A stretch of DNA of 32,816 nt from an uncultured Mycoplasmatota bacterium (GTDB lineage: Bacteria > Bacillota_I > Bacilli_A > RF39 > UBA660): assembly GCA_947569245.1 (NCBI GenBank), contig CANORV010000011.1, positions 1 to 32,816 on the forward strand, given 5' to 3'. Within the stretch, counting starts at the first letter, position 1. Every line of letters starts with the position of its first letter. The notes under the pieces were generated by a model. It made no database searches and was not told the DNA's origin. It was given only the letters and a program-made list of their open reading frames with translations. This document shows positions 1 through 6,305 of this stretch, one piece after another. The translations under genes and the position numbers were made by a program.

Positions 1-35
1 ATTATAACTACTATGATACTTTTCTTTTTCTTCAT
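1..35 (-). CDS. Start of a gene leaving the window (partial)
   Basis: An ATG at 35-33 opens a reading frame that runs off the left edge, reading MKKKKSIIVVI. The basic start followed by hydrophobic residues looks like the beginning of a signal or membrane segment. A purine-rich stretch GGTAGGGAT lies just upstream of the start codon. Only 11 codons are visible, so neither the product nor the reality of the gene can be fixed. It lies downstream of the terminator-like hairpin at 83-113, as expected for a new transcription unit. Confidence 0.35.
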   Translation of the reverse strand, partial: MKKKKSIIVVI

Positions 36-82
36 ATTTTATCCCTACCTTTATTATATAATAACACATAGAAACATAAATT

Positions 83-113
83 AAAAGAAAAAATAATCAG
101 TTAAATGATTATT
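83..113 (-). terminator. Rho-independent terminator after the HAD pseudogene
   Basis: On the minus strand an 8-bp stem (AATAATCA / TGATTATT, loop of 6) is followed directly by a run of T residues broken by one C. It lies about 35 bases past the stop of the decayed HAD gene at 148, where a transcript from that gene would end. The stem is AT-rich and so not very stable. Confidence 0.6.
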
Positions 114-147
114 AGCAATTTTACACCTTTTAATATATATAAATAAA

Positions 148-857
148 TTACATTTTCTTCTTTAGTATCATTGGAATATCCCTAAATTCTGTTACAACTG
201 CTGTTGCTTTATCATACAATTCCTGCTTTTTTCCATCATAATCCACTAAAATAGACTGAATACCAGCATTTCTACTAGGAACTATATCTACTTCACTATC
301 ACCAATATGTATTACATTTTCTACTTTCAAACCTAATTTATAAGTAGCTACTAGAAAACCAACTTTTGTAAACTTAATATAATTATTATCATAAGCATAA
401 ATACCTTTAAAATATTCCGTTAGGGCATATTTATCTAACTTTTTTAATGCCTGTTTATAAAACCAATTAGTATAACAATATAAAACATAATCATGACTTA
501 ATTTAGCAATAGAAAGATTTATCCCCTCTTCAATCATCGTAAAATCTGCTTCTTTTAAAAACATTCTTCTTCGAAAGTCATTTCCTGATATTCCATTTTA
601 TTTTAAAATTTCAATTGTATTTTCAAGTATTGCTCCATAAATTTCTTCTTGACATTCACTAGATGTAATAAGATGAATATCAAAATAACTAACGGCTTTG
701 AAAAATTGTTGCAGTACTTCATCACTATATTGGATATTATATTCTGCTAGAACGAGGCCAAAAAATTTGGTACACTAGTCCACTGTGTAATAGTTCCATC
801 AATATCAAAAGATAACATTTTTGTTTCATTTATATTTAATTCATTTTTAAGTATCAT
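148..857 (-). pseudogene. Decayed HAD-family hydrolase
   Basis: This is a HAD-superfamily phosphatase broken in two places. Translation from ATG 857 (preceded by TTGGAGTGGCTT) gives MILKNELNI... with catalytic motif I FDIDGTIT, then stops at TAG 747-749. The frame continues one phase over near 770 (TKFFGLVLAEYN...), which implies a one-base indel at about 765-780. It then meets an in-frame TAA at 598-600, after which the remaining 138 codons are open and carry motif IV HIGDSEVDIVPSRNAG. The full protein would be about 235 residues, normal for this family, and the substrate cannot be told. The isolated ORF at 148-564 lacks the nucleophile Asp and should not be annotated as a working enzyme. 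It lies just downstream of the kinase-like array, in the same direction. Confidence 0.8.
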
Positions 858-939
858 AAGCCACTCCAAAATTTATTATATTCTATCATAGAAAATTCAA
901 AAAACAATTACTTCCTTATTTTAAAAAATAATTTTCTCT

Positions 940-1689
940 TTACATTTTCTTAACTAGACTTCTTATTGTATCACTACTAGTCATATAATCAGCAAAAAGA
1001 TTTGATAATCTACTAGACTCATCGAATTGATTTAAATCACTATCAATTCTCTTTTTTAATAGTGCTAATTTTTTCTTATTAAATAACAATAAATTTTCAA
1101 TATTTTTCCAAATAACAGTATAACAAATATCTAAATTTTGAATTCTAATTGATTTTTTTATAGTTTCATCTGTTATATTATTTTCATCGATATCTTTTAA
1201 AATTAATGGTATATCAATTTTATAAAAACTATTTTCTCTAGAAATAATGACATAACTACTAGTATCTAAAAAATATAAAGTACCATTGTCTCTTCTATTA
1301 TAAAAAACATCATGCATCAGGCAAAAATTATTTGCAAAAGCTAGGCTATCATTTTCTAGTAGTCTAAAATTATTAACTACTTGCTCTTTTGTAACATCAA
1401 CAGAAGAATGCTTGAATATTTCTCTTTTTTTAATTACTTCATTTGCATACCCTAAATACTTACCATCTACATCTCTAACTATTTTTCGTGGTGGAATAAT
1501 TCTATCTGTTTTAATTGTAGTAAAAAAGCAGTCCTTTTTTTCTTTTTTTTCACGGTCTACATAATCATAATATATTTTTACAGCTTGATCTTTATACCTA
1601 AATACTTTTCCTTCTACACCTGAACCTAAATAATTTTTTAAATTACTTATATCTAGATTAATCTTTTGATTGTCTATATAGCAAATCAT
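940..1689 (-). CDS. Kinase-fold paralog 1, type A (array member)
   Basis: This 249-residue protein shows the hallmarks of a compact protein-kinase/aminoglycoside-phosphotransferase fold: a glycine-rich loop GSGVEGKVF (22-30), an AVKIY lysine (K38), a segment IIPPRKIVRDVDGKYLGY like the hinge region of bacterial kinase-like proteins, a catalytic-loop HD (126-127) with N131 four residues later, and a metal-binding Asp in FLDTSS (D142). It is the last of five tandem paralogs. Its start ATG overlaps the stop of the preceding gene by one base (TAATG), implying translational coupling. It is closest to the paralog at 2466-3134. Its substrate is unknown. With Lys, Asp, Asn and Asp all present it may be active, but the spacing in the catalytic loop differs by one residue from the usual D-x4-N. 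The family assignment is motif-based inference. Confidence 0.75.
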   Translation of the reverse strand: MICYIDNQKINLDISNLKNYLGSGVEGKVFRYKDQAVKIYYDYVDREKKEKKDCFFTTIKTDRIIPPRKIVRDVDGKYLGYANEVIKKREIFKHSSVDVTKEQVVNNFRLLENDSLAFANNFCLMHDVFYNRRDNGTLYFLDTSSYVIISRENSFYKIDIPLILKDIDENNITDETIKKSIRIQNLDICYTVIWKNIENLLLFNKKKLALLKKRIDSDLNQFDESSRLSNLFADYMTSSDTIRSLVKKM

Positions 1690-2414
1690 TATCTTCCCCT
1701 CTTTGTCTTACATAAATCTTTTACATATTCTGAAACACTATCATATCCTACTGTTTCTTTTTCTAACATCTTAACACATCCCAATACTTTTGCCATCTTT
1801 TGAAAATCTGAATACACCTTTCTAGTTAAGCTTTCAGATTCACACACATTAGCAATTTCATCAGAAATTATTTCACCTATTAAGATTTCCAATTCATCAA
1901 AATTATTTTTTTCTATTTTTCTTTTGGTTAAACAATTAGAAAAATCAACGCTAAAACAGCTAACATCAAAAATATTTAAATGGCCATTATCAATCATATT
2001 ATGAACTCCAAAATCTCCAACTATTACCTTTTTTTTACTCAATGTAAATATATCATTTTCTATTTCTTCAATATCAGTAAAAAAGTCCAAAACAGATTTT
2101 TCAAGAATTCTTTTTAACGATTTATTCCTTTTTTGTAATTCCTTTAAAGTTTTTATATAAACGGTTTTATATCCCGAATATAATTTGTTTTCATCATAAA
2201 TAATATCAACAGGTAAAAAGATTCGTTTAGTATTGATATCTATTAGATACTTACAAGAATCTTCATCTATATAATCAGAGTCATCTTTATAATGTATTTT
2301 ATATACAAAACCATTTTTTTCATAACATATTCCTTCTGCTGTTTTATCTTCATTAATATTTCGAATATCTTTTTCATTTAAATCTATTTCTTCCTGATTA
2401 CAATAATATTTCAT
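1689..2414 (-). CDS. Kinase-fold paralog 2, type B (array member)
   Basis: This 241-residue protein belongs to the second subtype in the array. The glycine loop is reduced to AEGICYEKNG, followed by the probable ATP lysine in VYKIHY (K39). The catalytic loop GDFGVHN (133-139) matches the HGDLHxxN pattern of phosphotransferase-type kinases, and the metal Asp sits in NIFD (D150). The C-terminus has a conserved block MLEKETVGYDSVSEYVKDLCKTK shared with the two other type B members. No signal peptide or membrane segment is visible, so the protein is probably cytoplasmic. It overlaps the downstream type A gene by one base. Function and substrate are unknown. The loss of glycines in the loop leaves open a pseudokinase role. 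Confidence 0.75.
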   Translation of the reverse strand: MKYYCNQEEIDLNEKDIRNINEDKTAEGICYEKNGFVYKIHYKDDSDYIDEDSCKYLIDINTKRIFLPVDIIYDENKLYSGYKTVYIKTLKELQKRNKSLKRILEKSVLDFFTDIEEIENDIFTLSKKKVIVGDFGVHNMIDNGHLNIFDVSCFSVDFSNCLTKRKIEKNNFDELEILIGEIISDEIANVCESESLTRKVYSDFQKMAKVLGCVKMLEKETVGYDSVSEYVKDLCKTKRGR

Positions 2415-2465
2415 GAACTTTCACCACCATTTAGGAATATCTTATTAAAACAATTAAAAAATTAC

Positions 2466-3134
2466 TTACTTTCTTAAAATATATTCTTTTATTGTTTCAC
2501 CCTTTTTTAACAAATTATCAAAATTTTCTAAATTAGAAAATAAAAAATTAGTCCTATTTACTTCTTCAATACTAGTAATTTTTTCATTACTATTCTTTAC
2601 TACAAAATTATATAATGCTCTTTTAGTATAAGCTATATTATTACTTAGAATTTTCTCTGTTTGATTATAAAAAACTTCATTACTTTTATCAACATGAATG
2701 TAACTACTAGAGTCAATAATATATAATTTTCCATTATACCTTATATTAAAATCAAGATCATTCATTACAAAATCATTATTACTAATAAGTGGAATATCAT
2801 TTTCCAAAAGTTCATGTATATTTTCACTTAAATCTTCCTTTGTAGCATCTAAAATTGATTTTTCGGAAGACAAATCAATATATTTCATTTTATGACCACA
2901 GTATTTTTGATTAATACCATATATTAAATCTTCAGGTATAATAACAAACTTTGTTTTCATAGTACTAAAAATTCGATCACATTCTTCGTGATTTATATAA
3001 CCCATTCTAATACTTTCTTTATTATATATTTTTATAGCACTATCTTTATATTTATAAACTTTACCTTCTGTTCCTTTACCAATTAATTTAAAAGGATTCA
3101 AAAAAATTTTTTTATTGCCTAAAACATATATCAT
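2466..3134 (-). CDS. Kinase-fold paralog 3, type A (array member)
   Basis: At 222 residues this is the shortest array member, and it has the most canonical glycine-rich loop, GKGTEGKVYKY (19-29). The ATP lysine is in AIKIY (K35), the catalytic loop is NDLDFN (D126, N130), and the metal Asp is in YIIDSSS (D141). The hinge-like segment IIPEDLIYGINQKYCGH matches the other members. The start at 3134 is supported by AAAAGGAG about 7 bases upstream. The 113 bases before it are AT-rich and could hold a weak second promoter, but no clear -35/-10 pair is visible. It resembles the 940-1689 protein more than its direct neighbours, so types A and B alternate in this part of the array. Confidence 0.75.
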   Translation of the reverse strand: MIYVLGNKKIFLNPFKLIGKGTEGKVYKYKDSAIKIYNKESIRMGYINHEECDRIFSTMKTKFVIIPEDLIYGINQKYCGHKMKYIDLSSEKSILDATKEDLSENIHELLENDIPLISNNDFVMNDLDFNIRYNGKLYIIDSSSYIHVDKSNEVFYNQTEKILSNNIAYTKRALYNFVVKNSNEKITSIEEVNRTNFLFSNLENFDNLLKKGETIKEYILRK

Positions 3135-3247
3135 TTTTATCTCCTTTTAATGTAATTAATTTTTATTTTTCTCTTATAATACATTCTTTTATTATTTTAC
3201 TTATAATAATTTATTATTACTAAATCAATTTATCTTTTTATTACTTT

Positions 3248-3970
3248 TTAACGATTACATATTTTCTTATATGTTTTAGAAACATCTTCACAGTACTCTT
3301 TGATACTGTTATATCCTTTTGTTTCTTTTTTTAGCATATTACTAAAACCTATATAAAAAGCCTTCTTATCTAAATAGCTTAGAATCCTTACGAGTTCACA
3401 GCTAGTTGAATCTTTCATTTGTTCTATTATAATATTTCTTATTAATAAATCTATTTCTTTACAATTTCTTTTATTTATTTGTGAATTTGTATATATATCA
3501 CCACAACCAGATACTTTATAATCTCCAGCATCAAAAATATTTATATGACCATTATCAATCATATTATGTATACCAACATCTCCTAATAAAACTTTATTTT
3601 CTTCTAAGATTCTTTTATCATCTTCTATTTCATCAATATCAATAAAGAAATCATTAGTTGATTTTTCAACAATAGGTGTTTCTCCTTCTTTTAATGGCTC
3701 AATGAATGTTGCTTCATAGCCACAATATTTATGGTCTTTGCTATATATAAGATTAGTTGGTAAAAAGATATGCTTAAGATTGATCTTTGTTAACTTTTCA
3801 CAAGCATTTTCTAAGAGATAATCTTTTAAATCATTATAGTAAATTTTATAGACTTTTCCATCTTTTTCATAACAGATACCTTCTTTTGTTTTTACTTTAT
3901 TTTTACTTGATAAATTCGTAAATGATTGGTCAGAAAAATCTAAAACTTTACCATCACAAAAGTATTCCAT
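3248..3970 (-). CDS. Kinase-fold paralog 4, type B (array member)
   Basis: A 240-residue type B paralog. It contains KEGICYEKDG followed by KVYKIYY (lysine K42), the hinge-like IFLPTNLIYSKDHKYCGY, catalytic loop GDVGIHN (130-136), and metal Asp in NIFD (D147). The C-terminal block MLKKETKGYNSIKEY is the same as in the other B members. The N-terminal MEYFCDGKVLDFSD closely matches that of the neighbouring gene at 3987-4730 (MLYFCDGKKLDFND), evidence of recent tandem duplication. Only 16 bases separate the two, so they are surely cotranscribed. No function can be assigned beyond a kinase-like fold. Confidence 0.75.
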   Translation of the reverse strand: MEYFCDGKVLDFSDQSFTNLSSKNKVKTKEGICYEKDGKVYKIYYNDLKDYLLENACEKLTKINLKHIFLPTNLIYSKDHKYCGYEATFIEPLKEGETPIVEKSTNDFFIDIDEIEDDKRILEENKVLLGDVGIHNMIDNGHINIFDAGDYKVSGCGDIYTNSQINKRNCKEIDLLIRNIIIEQMKDSTSCELVRILSYLDKKAFYIGFSNMLKKETKGYNSIKEYCEDVSKTYKKICNR

Positions 3971-3986
3971 TTCTTTTTATCCTTTC

Positions 3987-4730
3987 TTATAACTTTAAAA
4001 TTTTAGTTTTACAAAGATCTTTTGAAAACTGATTTATACTTTCATATCCAGAAGACATCTTTTCTAACATTTCTAAATAACTAAAATTTTTTTTACTAAT
4101 ATTGGCTTGGTTCTTGATATATAAATGGAACTTATATAAATTGCCTAATCCACAAATACTCATAAGTTGACTATTAATAATATCTTTAACTAAAAATTCT
4201 AATTCAGCTTGATTATATTGATATATATCTTTTGACTTCATATCTATTGGATTATATTCATATCTTCCTGGATCAAAAATGTTTATATGGCCATTGTCAA
4301 TCATATTATGAATACCAAAATCATGAACTACAAACTTAACTTCAGATAAAAGGTTCAAATCTTTTTTTATTTGTTGTATATCTTGAAAAAAGATATCAAC
4401 TTCTTTATCAACTATTTTTATATCATTTTCTTTTAATGGTTCAATAAATTCGGTTTTATATCCTGAGTAGTTTCCTTCATCATCCATTATTAATGCTATA
4501 GGTAGAAACATACGTTTTGTTTTAATAAGCTTTAACATCTTACAAGCATTTTCTTGTAGAACAACGGCTATATTTTTTCTAAGTGTTTCTTCATCAAAGT
4601 GAATCTTATACACAAATTTATCCTTTTCATAGCATGTTCCTTCTCCTACTAAAGAAGAATACTCTCTTTCTATTACTTTAAAACTACTATCATTAAAATC
4701 TAATTTTTTTCCATCACAAAAGTATAACAT
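3987..4730 (-). CDS. Kinase-fold paralog 5, type B (first gene of array)
   Basis: This is the promoter-proximal member of the five-gene array (247 residues). It shows GEGTCYEKDK with KFVYKIHF (K42), hinge-like MFLPIALIMDDEGNYSGY, catalytic loop HDFGIHN (H136, D137, N142) and metal Asp in NIFD (D153). HDFGIHN is the nearest of the five to the HGDxxxxN loop of aminoglycoside and choline kinases. The start at 4730 follows GGGGTTGAGGTAA. A strong promoter sits at 4762-4790. The C-terminal block MLEKMSSGYESINQF ends in DLCKT as in the other B proteins. The substrate is unknown. Confidence 0.75.
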   Translation of the reverse strand: MLYFCDGKKLDFNDSSFKVIEREYSSLVGEGTCYEKDKFVYKIHFDEETLRKNIAVVLQENACKMLKLIKTKRMFLPIALIMDDEGNYSGYKTEFIEPLKENDIKIVDKEVDIFFQDIQQIKKDLNLLSEVKFVVHDFGIHNMIDNGHINIFDPGRYEYNPIDMKSKDIYQYNQAELEFLVKDIINSQLMSICGLGNLYKFHLYIKNQANISKKNFSYLEMLEKMSSGYESINQFSKDLCKTKILKL

Positions 4731-4746
4731 TTACCTCAACCCCTAT

Positions 4747-4779
4747 ATAAAAGTAGTTTGTATTATAACATACTTTTAT
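4747..4779. repeat. 9-bp perfect inverted repeat over the array promoter
   Basis: The arms ATAAAAGTA (4747-4755) and TACTTTTAT (4771-4779) are perfect inverted copies separated by 15 bases. The spacer contains the -10 box of the kinase-array promoter, and one arm covers the expected transcription start. This is the geometry of a repressor operator. It could also form a hairpin in DNA, but being AT-rich it would be a weak RNA stem. No regulator is identified. Confidence 0.5.
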
Positions 4780-4790
4780 TATTTCGGCAA
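4762..4790 (-). promoter_or_regulatory. Sigma-A promoter of the kinase-like array
   Basis: On the minus strand TTGCCG (4785-4790) and a perfect TATAAT (4762-4767) are separated by exactly 17 bases. Transcription would start near 4755 and read into the gene starting at 4730. Confidence 0.75.
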
Positions 4791-4791
4791 G

Positions 4792-4818
4792 AAAAAAACG
4801 ACTATATGTAATCATTTT
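4792..4818 (-). terminator. Terminator-like hairpin just upstream of the array promoter
   Basis: On the minus strand AAAATGA (4812-4818) pairs with TCGTTTT (4795-4801), including one T-G pair, and is followed by more T residues (seven in all). It would insulate the array promoter from read-through. It resembles the hairpin at 5403-5427 in sequence. Confidence 0.4.
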
Positions 4819-4913
4819 GTGATAATGTCAGTGTACAAGTGTATTTTACTTCCTGTAGGAACATTTGATAAGTTGGGTGGAGATAATCTTCTTAACAGAA
4901 GGGAGGCAATACA

Positions 4914-4997
4914 ATGAATAAGAAGGATTTTTTAATTCTATCTTTAGTAATAATTATCTTCCTTTTACTATTCTTACTATTTATAGTTTTAATATAA
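4914..4997 (+). CDS. Small hydrophobic membrane peptide (27 aa), type I toxin-like
   Basis: ATG 4914 opens a 27-codon frame, MNKKDFLILSLV..., ending in TAA 4995-4997. A short basic head is followed by about 20 uninterrupted Leu/Ile/Val/Phe residues, a single transmembrane helix. A strong ribosome binding site, AGAAGGGAGG, sits 8-9 bases upstream. A stable hairpin follows 6 bases after the stop (5004-5028). The 5' leader contains GTTGGGTGGA (4872-4881), which can pair with the 5' arm of that hairpin. Size, hydrophobicity and RNA layout resemble type I toxins such as Fst/TxpA, but the sequence matches no family I recognise and no antisense RNA promoter is evident. It may instead be a small membrane regulator. 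Confidence 0.6.
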   Translation: MNKKDFLILSLVIIIFLLLFLLFIVLI

Positions 4998-5003
4998 AAG
5001 AAA

Positions 5004-5028
5004 TCCACCTAACAATGATTTAGGTGGA
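5004..5028 (+). terminator. Hairpin after the small peptide gene
   Basis: TCCACCTAA (5004-5012) and TTAGGTGGA (5020-5028) form a perfect 9-bp stem with a 7-base loop. The tract after it is A/T-rich but has no clean U run, so its role may be 3'-end stability or structural regulation as much as termination. The 5' arm can alternatively pair with 4872-4881 in the leader. Confidence 0.6.
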
Positions 5029-5201
5029 AACCAATTTAATTTGGCAACACTCAACATGCAATTATTGACTGTTCCTTTTTATTTTATGCAAGTTCCCTTG
5101 GCATTTACATAACAACACAAAAACGTGCTTTTGACAAGTCGTTTTCTATTGCTACTCGAAAGTTCTAGTTATCCTTAAATCTAGTTCAATATAATTACCA
5201 C

Positions 5202-5408
5202 TTAAAGTAATATTTTTAAAATATCTCCGATTTCTTTCCAATTATTAACTCTAATAATGCCTTGGTTTTTCAATTCTTTATAACTTAAATCTTTATTATG
5301 CCATGCAGTTGTCAATAGTTTAGTTTCTGCACCTTCAATATTATTTATTTCATCATCAATTTTTATATTGCAATTAACTATTGTTTTATAAACTGTAAAT
5401 ATAAAACG
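5202..5408 (-). pseudogene. Remnant of a second deoxyribonucleotidase-like gene
   Basis: An uninterrupted 68-codon stretch with no start codon aligns with the C-terminal third of the HAD nucleotidase at 12706-13287. Here RFIFTVYKTIVNCNIKIDDEINN matches KIIFTGSKDLIECDIKIDDKFSN there, and both continue ETKLL...HN...ELK..G(I/V).RV..W.EI. Upstream in the same frame there is a TGA within six codons, so the N-terminal two thirds with the catalytic aspartates are missing. It is best read as the decayed 3' end of a duplicated gene. The next gene's stop lies only 18 bases upstream. Confidence 0.75.
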
Positions 5409-5427
5409 ACTATTAATTAGTCATTTT
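5403..5427 (-). terminator. Terminator of the Asn-rich membrane protein gene
   Basis: On the minus strand AAAATGACTA pairs with TAGTCGTTTT around a 5-base loop: ten pairs, one of them T-G. It starts at the stop codon of the gene ending at 5426, and its 3' arm ends in four T residues followed by more A/T sequence. Confidence 0.5.
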
Positions 5428-6214
5428 ATTTGAAACTTTGATACCATTCACTAATTGCTTCTTTGCTGCTTCCTGCAACACCTTTAATAAACTCCCAATC
5501 TATTTTTAATATTTCTTTCATATTTTTAAAATCTGCTCTTGCTTGATTACAAGTAGCACTACCTACCATTTCACAGGCTTTATTAGTAAGTTCTAAATAC
5601 ATTATTACTACTTTGGCTTTTAAAGAGTCAAACCCATTTTTTATTGTTTGTTTATAATCTGGAAAGTATGAGTCAATTTTTTTATCGATACTTAAAGCAA
5701 TTTGACATATTTTTAATTTTGTTGCTAGTGTTAGTTCTTTGAAGGTATATCCCTTTATTTCTTTATCATAAAATAGGAAATCTACTATTGTTGTAAAACC
5801 AGATTTTAATTTATCTGTTATTTTAGCCTTATCTTCTACATTACTATAAGTTGTAATCATTCTTTCAGTTGATTCAAAATAGCTTACTACATCTTCTTCT
5901 TTTCTTTGATTAGGAGTTTTTTCATTAGAAGAACTAGTGTTATTATCATTAGTGTTATTATTGTTATTATTCTCAGGTTTAGTTTCATTATTATCACTAG
6001 AGTTACTGCTGTTGTTATTGTTATTACTATCGTTATTGTCCTTATCTTGGATTTCATTTTTTATATTATTATTACTACTATTACTATTTGTTTCTTTATT
6101 TATATTTGATTCGTTATTACTTAAAGATTTATAAACCACTGGAGTTAATATAACAAAAACAATTAATACTGCAAGTACTAATATTAAATATTTGTTCTTT
6201 TTTAATTCAGACAT
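5426..6214 (-). CDS. Membrane-anchored protein with Asn/Ser-rich linker
   Basis: This 262-residue protein has one N-terminal membrane segment (about 9-28) after a basic head MSELKKNK. A low-complexity linker of mostly Asn, Ser, Asp and Glu follows (about 32-103), then a C-terminal region of about 155 residues that looks mainly helical. The topology suggests a domain held outside the membrane on a flexible tether. The C-terminal part contains two Cys (KICQIA; CEMVGSATCNQ gives more) and matches no family I recognise. The linker arises from AAT/AAC-rich repeats (about 5906-6130) and is likely variable in length. The start follows AGGAAGTG, and a clear promoter lies at 6245-6273. It forms a single-gene unit with its own terminator. 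The function is unknown. Confidence 0.7.
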   Translation of the reverse strand: MSELKKNKYLILVLAVLIVFVILTPVVYKSLSNNESNINKETNSNSSNNNIKNEIQDKDNNDSNNNNNSSNSSDNNETKPENNNNNNTNDNNTSSSNEKTPNQRKEEDVVSYFESTERMITTYSNVEDKAKITDKLKSGFTTIVDFLFYDKEIKGYTFKELTLATKLKICQIALSIDKKIDSYFPDYKQTIKNGFDSLKAKVVIMYLELTNKACEMVGSATCNQARADFKNMKEILKIDWEFIKGVAGSSKEAISEWYQSFK

Positions 6215-6244
6215 AATGATACACTTCCTAACTAAATTTACTAT

Positions 6245-6273
6245 ATTATACCATGAATGAATTAAGATGTAAA
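6245..6273 (-). promoter_or_regulatory. Sigma-A promoter of the Asn-rich protein gene
   Basis: On the minus strand TTTACA (6268-6273) and TATAAT (6245-6250) are spaced by 17 bases. The predicted start of transcription is about 25 bases before the ATG at 6214. Confidence 0.75.
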
Positions 6274-6305
6274 TTAATTACTTTTTTTCTAACAGTATTT
6301 TATAG

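Noticed and set aside
3135-3247. Second promoter inside the kinase-like array
   Set aside because: The 113-base gap is AT-rich, and apparent boxes such as TTGATT and TTATAA have a 16-base spacing and weak matches; not enough to call.
5030-5200. Antisense antitoxin RNA gene beside the small peptide
   Set aside because: Several weak -35/-10 pairs can be drawn on the minus strand, but none has good spacing and boxes together.
5906-6134. Hydrophobic plus-strand ORFs of 65-67 codons
   Set aside because: They are the antisense reading of the AAT-rich Asn/Ser linker of the minus-strand gene, with no ribosome binding site.
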